From the NCBI GenBank assembly GCA_023418375.1, contig JAEZZV010000334.1:1-9009 (forward strand): a stretch of DNA of 9,009 nt, read 5' to 3'. The stretch's first letter is position 1, and the number at the start of each line of letters is the position of its first letter. Of the stretch, positions 5,752-9,009 are shown in pieces. This stretch comes from Actinomycetes bacterium. Its GTDB lineage: Bacteria; Actinomycetota; Actinomycetes; Actinomycetales; Cellulomonadaceae. The notes beneath the pieces were generated by a model that saw nothing but the letters and a program-made list of their open reading frames with translations, ran no database searches and was not told the DNA's origin. A program made the position numbers and the translations under genes.

Positions 5752-5776
5752 TCTCACTGTCACCCGCGCCTACGCT
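5748..5776 (+). promoter_or_regulatory. lexA promoter
   Basis: TTGATC (5748-5753) and TACGCT (5771-5776) are separated by 17 bp. Transcription would start near 5783, leaving a leader of about 50 nt before the GTG at 5835. LexA box C overlaps the -35. Confidence 0.6.
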
Positions 5777-5823
5777 GGCGACGAGGACAAGGCCACCACG
5801 AGCCACCGACACGGCCGTGGCGA

Positions 5824-5829
5824 AGGAGG
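5824..5829 (+). promoter_or_regulatory. Ribosome binding site that fixes the lexA start
   Basis: AGGAGG lies 5 nt before the GTG at 5835. A GTG at 5817 in the same frame has no comparable sequence before it. Confidence 0.75.
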
Positions 5830-5834
5830 GCACA

Positions 5835-6593
5835 GTGGTACGCATCCCGCCGTCGGACCCGCACTTCCCCTGGGCGAGCGAGACGACGGACGCCGGCGAG
5901 CGTCTGGCGTCCGTCCACGAGCTCGACGACGCACGCGGGGGGCCGCTGACCCCACGGCAGCGGCTGGTCCTCGAGACGATCCGGGCGAGCGTCGAGCAGC
6001 GCGGCTACCCGCCGAGCATGCGTGAGATCGGCGAGGCCGTCGGGCTCACGAGCCCCTCGTCGGTCAAGCACCAGCTCACCGTGCTCGAGCGCAAGGGCTA
6101 CCTGCGCCGGGACCCCAACCGGCCCCGCGCCATCGAGGTCGTGCACCCCGACGACTCCCGCGCCGCCGGCCCGCTCACCCTCGGCGAGGAGCACCTCGCC
6201 CCCGGCGACGCCGCCCCGGCACCCGCGTACGTGCCCCTCGTCGGGCGCATCGCGGCCGGCGGCCCGATCCTCGCCGAGCAGGCCGTCGAGGACGTCTTCC
6301 CGCTCCCCCGCCAGCTCGTGGGCGAGGGCGACCTGTTCCTGCTGAACGTGTCCGGTGACTCGATGGTCGACGCCGCGATCTGCGACGGCGACTGGGTCGT
6401 CGTCCGCCGCCAGCCGGTCGCCGAGAACGGCGAGATCGTCGCGGCGATGATCGACGGTGAGGCGACCGTCAAGACACTGCGCCGGGCGGACGGCCACGTC
6501 TGGCTGCTGCCGCAGAACCCCGCCTACCAGCCGATCCCCGGCGACGACGCCGTCGTCCTGGGACGGGTGGTGGCGGTCCTGCGCAGCCTCTGA
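5835..6593 (+). CDS. lexA: SOS response repressor LexA (S24 self-cleaving)
   Basis: LexA represses DNA-damage genes and cuts itself when RecA filaments form. The 252-residue protein has a winged-helix DNA-binding domain: PLTPRQRLVLETI at 37-49, then the helix-turn-helix region SMREIGEAVGLTSPSSVKHQ (61-80) and LERKGYLRRDPNRPRAIEV. A linker and an S24 domain follow. The cleavage site is A141-G142 in VGRIAAGGP, the nucleophile is S176 in SGDSM, and the general base is K213 in ATVKTL. All are intact. The start is GTG 5835 because GAAGGAGGG (5822-5830) lies just upstream. The ATG at 5721 is also in frame, but it lies upstream of LexA box C and the lexA promoter, so it cannot be the normal start. 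About 35 residues precede the first DNA-binding helix, longer than in E. coli. Downstream is a strong terminator shared with ldh. Confidence 0.97.
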   Translation: MVRIPPSDPHFPWASETTDAGERLASVHELDDARGGPLTPRQRLVLETIRASVEQRGYPPSMREIGEAVGLTSPSSVKHQLTVLERKGYLRRDPNRPRAIEVVHPDDSRAAGPLTLGEEHLAPGDAAPAPAYVPLVGRIAAGGPILAEQAVEDVFPLPRQLVGEGDLFLLNVSGDSMVDAAICDGDWVVVRRQPVAENGEIVAAMIDGEATVKTLRRADGHVWLLPQNPAYQPIPGDDAVVLGRVVAVLRSL

Positions 6594-6599
6594 CGCGCG

Positions 6600-6646
6600 A
6601 CGACGAGGGCCGGGTCGGGTTCCCCCGCCCGGCCCTCGGTTGTCGT
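6600..6646. terminator. Bidirectional terminator between lexA and ldh
   Basis: Bases 6605-6614 pair perfectly with 6628-6637 in a 10-bp G/C-rich stem. The outer ACGAC (6600-6604) pairs with GTCGT (6642-6646) across a small bulge. It starts seven bases after the lexA stop and lies just beyond the ldh stop on the other strand. There is no T-tract. Confidence 0.75.
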
Positions 6647-6660
6647 GACGCCCGGACGGG

Positions 6661-7683
6661 CTACAGGCCCAGCGCCCGCGCCACGGTGCGCAGCGCGTCG
6701 GCCGAGCGGCGCAGGCCCGTGAGCTCCTCGACGGACATCCGGATCTCGAGGCGCTGGCGCACGCCCTCGCGCCCGACGACCGACGGCACCGACAGGCACA
6801 CGTCGTCGATGCCGAGATAGCCGTCGAGCAGCGAGGAGACCGGCAGCACCCGCCCCTCGTCGCCCAGCACGGCCTCGATGATCCGCGAGCCGGCGAGCCC
6901 GACGGCGTAGTTCGTGGCGCCCTTGCCCTCGATGATCTTGTACGCGGAGGTGACGACCTCGTGCGCGATCCGCTCGCGGTCGGCCTCGGTCAGCCGGCCG
7001 ACGGGCGCACCGTCCGCCCCGGTCATGCCCCGCCACTCCGTCAGTGGCACCGAGCCGATCGTCGCCGAGCTCCACAGCGGGATCTCGGTGTCGCCGTGCT
7101 CGCCCGCGATGTAGGCGTGGATGTTCTGGACCGCCACCCCGGTGTGCCGGGCGAGGAGGTACCGCAGCCGCGAGGAGTCCAGGACCGTGCCAGACCCGAA
7201 GACCTGGCCTGCCGGCAGCCCGGAGATCTTCAGCGCCGCGTACGTCACCACGTCCACCGGGTTGGTGACCATGAGGTAGACCGCGTGGGGGGCGACCTCG
7301 ACGAGCTTCGGCATGATCTTCTTCACCAGGCCGACCGTCGCCTCGGCGAGGTCGAGCCGGCTCTGCCCGGGGTGCTGCTTCGCGCCGGCGGTCACGACGA
7401 CGACGTCGGCGTCGGCGCACACGGCCACGTCGTCCGACCCGATGATCTCGGCCATCGGCATGAACTGGATGCCGTGCCCGATGTCGAGCACCTCCGCCTC
7501 GACCTTGGCCGCGTTGATGTCGTAGAGGGCGACGGTCCGCGCCGCCCCGCGCATGAGGGCCGCGTAGGCGAGCGTCGCCCCCACGCTGCCCGCGCCGACG
7601 ACGGCCACCTTGGTGGTGCGGCGGGCGGCACCCGAGGCGCCGTCCTCCGGCCCGCCCTGCTGCCCGCGGTTCGTGGTCTCCAT
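6661..7683 (-). CDS. ldh: L-lactate dehydrogenase (NAD-dependent)
   Basis: The enzyme interconverts pyruvate and L-lactate with NADH, regenerating NAD in the cytoplasm when respiration is limited. The 340-residue protein shows the NAD loop GAGSVG (30-35) and acidic D55. The substrate loop is KQHPGQSR, with Q103, the residue that marks lactate rather than malate dehydrogenase, and R109. The proton-relay pair is D169 and H196 (GEHGD), and R172 binds substrate. Many of this family are activated by fructose 1,6-bisphosphate; that is not readable here. About 23 extra N-terminal residues (Gly/Thr/Arg-rich) precede the Rossmann fold. ATG 7681-7683 is supported by GAGAGG (7689-7694, opposite strand) 5 nt upstream; no internal start has better support. 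It lies 48 bp downstream of the dinG-like gene with no visible terminator between them, so co-transcription is likely. Confidence 0.95.
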   Translation of the reverse strand: METTNRGQQGGPEDGASGAARRTTKVAVVGAGSVGATLAYAALMRGAARTVALYDINAAKVEAEVLDIGHGIQFMPMAEIIGSDDVAVCADADVVVVTAGAKQHPGQSRLDLAEATVGLVKKIMPKLVEVAPHAVYLMVTNPVDVVTYAALKISGLPAGQVFGSGTVLDSSRLRYLLARHTGVAVQNIHAYIAGEHGDTEIPLWSSATIGSVPLTEWRGMTGADGAPVGRLTEADRERIAHEVVTSAYKIIEGKGATNYAVGLAGSRIIEAVLGDEGRVLPVSSLLDGYLGIDDVCLSVPSVVGREGVRQRLEIRMSVEELTGLRRSADALRTVARALGL

Positions 7684-7731
7684 GGCCGCCTCTCGCCACC
7701 GGTCGCCCCGCTGGCGACGCCTGAGCCGACC

Positions 7732-9009
7732 CTAGCCGGAGTCCGCCGCGGTGCTCTCCCCCCGGTCCCTCGCCTGCGCGTCGTCACCCCCGGCGTCGGC
7801 CGCCTCCGCGAGCCGACGCAGCGCGGCGAGCGCGACCGCCCGGTCGGTCGTCCGCCAGAACGGCGGCATGCTCCGGACGAGGAAGGCCCCGTACCGCGCT
7901 GTGGCGAGCCGGGGGTCGAGCACGGCGACGACGCCACGATCGGCCTCGGTCCGCAGCAGGCGCCCCGAGCCCTGCGCGAGCAGCAGCGCCGCGTGGGTCG
8001 CGGACACCGCCATGAAGCCGTTCCCGCCCGACGCTGCGACGGCGTCGGCCCGCGCCGAGCGCACCGGGTCGTCGGGCCGCGGGAACGGGATACGGTCGAT
8101 GAGGACGAGCCGGCAGGTGGCTCCGGGGACGTCCACGCCTTGCCACAGGGACAGGGTGCCGAAGAGGCACGTGGCGTCGTCGTCGATGAACTGCCGCACG
8201 AGCGTCGGCACCGAGTCGTCCCCCTGGCACAGCACGGGGACGCCGAGCCGTGCACGCATCGCCTCGGCGGCTGCGACCGCGGCCCGGCGGGAGGAGAACA
8301 GGCCCAGCGTCGCCCCGCCGGCCGCCTCGACCAGGGCTGCGATCTCGTCGAGCTGCGCGTCGGTCGCGGGCTCGCGCCCCGGGGCGGGCAGGTGCCGGGC
8401 CACGTACAGGATGCCGTGCCGCGCGTGGTCGAACGGGCTGCCGACGTCGAGGCCGCGCCAGGGCTGCGGTGTCGCGGCGTCCGGCACGGGCGCAACCTGC
8501 CCGGACCCGGCGGCGTCCGCCCCCGCACGGGCTCCCGGCGGGCCCTCGGACCCGGACGACTCGGGGGGTGCGGTCGGCGCGGAGGACGACACGGTCGCCC
8601 CGCCGTCGGTCGTCCCGTCGGCGAGCTCCCCCGCCCAGAGCCCGACGGCCGCGCCCAGCGGCACGAAGCTGCCCCCGAGCGCGAGCGTCGCCGAGGTCAG
8701 CACCGCCGTCCGTCCGGCGAGCAGAGCGCCACGTACCAGGCCGGCGACGTCCAGGGGCGCGGCGAGCAGCCGGCTGGGCGGGTCGCCCGGCTCCTCCCCC
8801 GCCGTCCAGACGACGTCGCGGCCGTTGCGGGCACCGTCGCCGGCCATCCGCTCGGCGACCTCGAAGACGACCAGGACCGCCGACGTCGCCATCTTCAGCC
8901 CGGCCTGGCGGGTGCTGTCCCCGGCCGTCTCGGACGACGCGGCCTCGGGCCGCAAGGCCGTGAGCAGCGAACGCGCGGCGTCACGCACCCCCTCGACCGC
9001 GCCCAGGAG
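7732..9009 (-). CDS. dinG: DinG-type ATP-dependent DNA helicase, C-terminal part (5' end outside the window)
   Basis: The frame is open to the window edge and gives the last 425 residues of an XPD/DinG-like superfamily 2 helicase, probably around 650-700 long in full. DinG-family enzymes unwind forked DNA, D-loops, R-loops or G-quadruplexes in repair. Visible motifs in fragment numbering are motif III TSATL (105-109), LFSSR (237-241, motif IV region), motif V FGTLSLWQGVDVPG (283-296) with RIPFPRPDDP after it, and motif VI QGSGRLLR (346-353). The Walker A/B motifs and any iron-sulfur cysteines lie outside. A low-complexity stretch rich in Ala, Gly, Ser and Pro separates motif III from the next domain. 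The C-terminal tail is acidic and probably disordered. The symbol is by family. The start lies outside the window, so SOS control cannot be judged. Confidence 0.9.
   Translation of the reverse strand, partial: LLGAVEGVRDAARSLLTALRPEAASSETAGDSTRQAGLKMATSAVLVVFEVAERMAGDGARNGRDVVWTAGEEPGDPPSRLLAAPLDVAGLVRGALLAGRTAVLTSATLALGGSFVPLGAAVGLWAGELADGTTDGGATVSSSAPTAPPESSGSEGPPGARAGADAAGSGQVAPVPDAATPQPWRGLDVGSPFDHARHGILYVARHLPAPGREPATDAQLDEIAALVEAAGGATLGLFSSRRAAVAAAEAMRARLGVPVLCQGDDSVPTLVRQFIDDDATCLFGTLSLWQGVDVPGATCRLVLIDRIPFPRPDDPVRSARADAVAASGGNGFMAVSATHAALLLAQGSGRLLRTEADRGVVAVLDPRLATARYGAFLVRSMPPFWRTTDRAVALAALRRLAEAADAGGDDAQARDRGESTAADSG
8449..8628 (-). other. Low-complexity linker within the DinG-like helicase
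   Basis: About 60 codons (fragment residues 128-187) encode almost only Ala, Gly, Ser, Pro, Thr, Asp and Glu, with no predicted secondary structure. They sit between the end of the motif III block and the conserved GSPFD that starts the next helicase domain. The reading frame stays open and motifs on both sides are intact, so this is an in-frame disordered insertion and not a frameshift. Confidence 0.6.

Noticed and set aside
5744..6025. Possible short upstream gene starting at ATG 5744
   Set aside because: The ATG lies inside LexA box C, upstream of the predicted transcript start. The frame runs into lexA out of phase and has no ribosome binding site.
6524..7699. Long minus-strand frame overlapping ldh
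   Set aside because: It is an out-of-frame reading of ldh, with Gly/Arg-rich composition and none of the dehydrogenase motifs.
7684..7731. Terminator or promoter between dinG and ldh
   Set aside because: Apart from the ldh ribosome binding site I find no stable hairpin and no convincing -35/-10 pair in these 48 bases.
1..9009. CRISPR array, insertion sequence, prophage, toxin-antitoxin or defence genes
   Set aside because: No regularly spaced direct repeats, transposase, integrase or defence-type domains are visible. All genes belong to ordinary chromosomal families.

Overview
The window is very GC-rich, densely coded chromosomal DNA from an actinobacterium. GTG starts, leaderless-looking starts and GC-rich hairpins without T-tracts are all present. 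The gene set fits the Micrococcales, and a Cellulomonas-type genome is my best guess. That guess rests on family content and gene order only, because no rRNA or other taxonomic marker is present. I see no mobile element, CRISPR array, tRNA or rRNA, and base composition shows no obvious transferred block. No gene-free stretch reaches 300 bases; the longest gaps are 193 bp (LysM gene to lexA) and 177 bp (DUF5302 gene to the acyl-CoA ligase gene).

Left part (1-2775). The window opens with the 3' end of a superfamily 1 helicase gene of the UvrD/HelD-HelR type. It overlaps, tail to tail, a gene for a membrane-anchored matrixin-like zinc protease. Divergent from the protease gene is a serA of the short, ACT-containing E. 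coli type. It ends at a strong hairpin terminator shared with a small convergent DUF5302 gene.

Middle part (2776-4665). DUF5302 and a FadD-like acyl-CoA ligase gene are divergent. Between them lie two TACG-N4-CGTA palindromes 15 bp apart, just upstream of a TACGAT -10 box whose predicted start point coincides with the ligase GTG. This looks like a repressor-controlled, leaderless promoter.

Right part (4652-9009). This is the most informative region, a DNA-damage and nucleotide-metabolism cluster. nrdR (the ribonucleotide reductase repressor) and a small LysM membrane protein gene lie on the minus strand, and lexA is divergent from them. The nrdR, LysM gene and lexA arrangement matches the Rv2718c-Rv2719c-Rv2720 locus of Mycobacterium tuberculosis. 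The LysM/lexA gap holds three good LexA (SOS) boxes: two across the LysM-side promoter and one over the lexA -35 element. The LysM protein is therefore probably an SOS-induced cell-division or cell-wall effector, and LexA represses both directions. Beyond lexA, across a bidirectional terminator, are ldh (L-lactate dehydrogenase) and the 3' part of a dinG-type helicase gene, probably in one transcript reading toward lexA.

I found no wholly new system. The points most worth following are the three-box SOS control region with its LysM effector, the tandem operator at the ligase gene, and the small DUF5302 protein.
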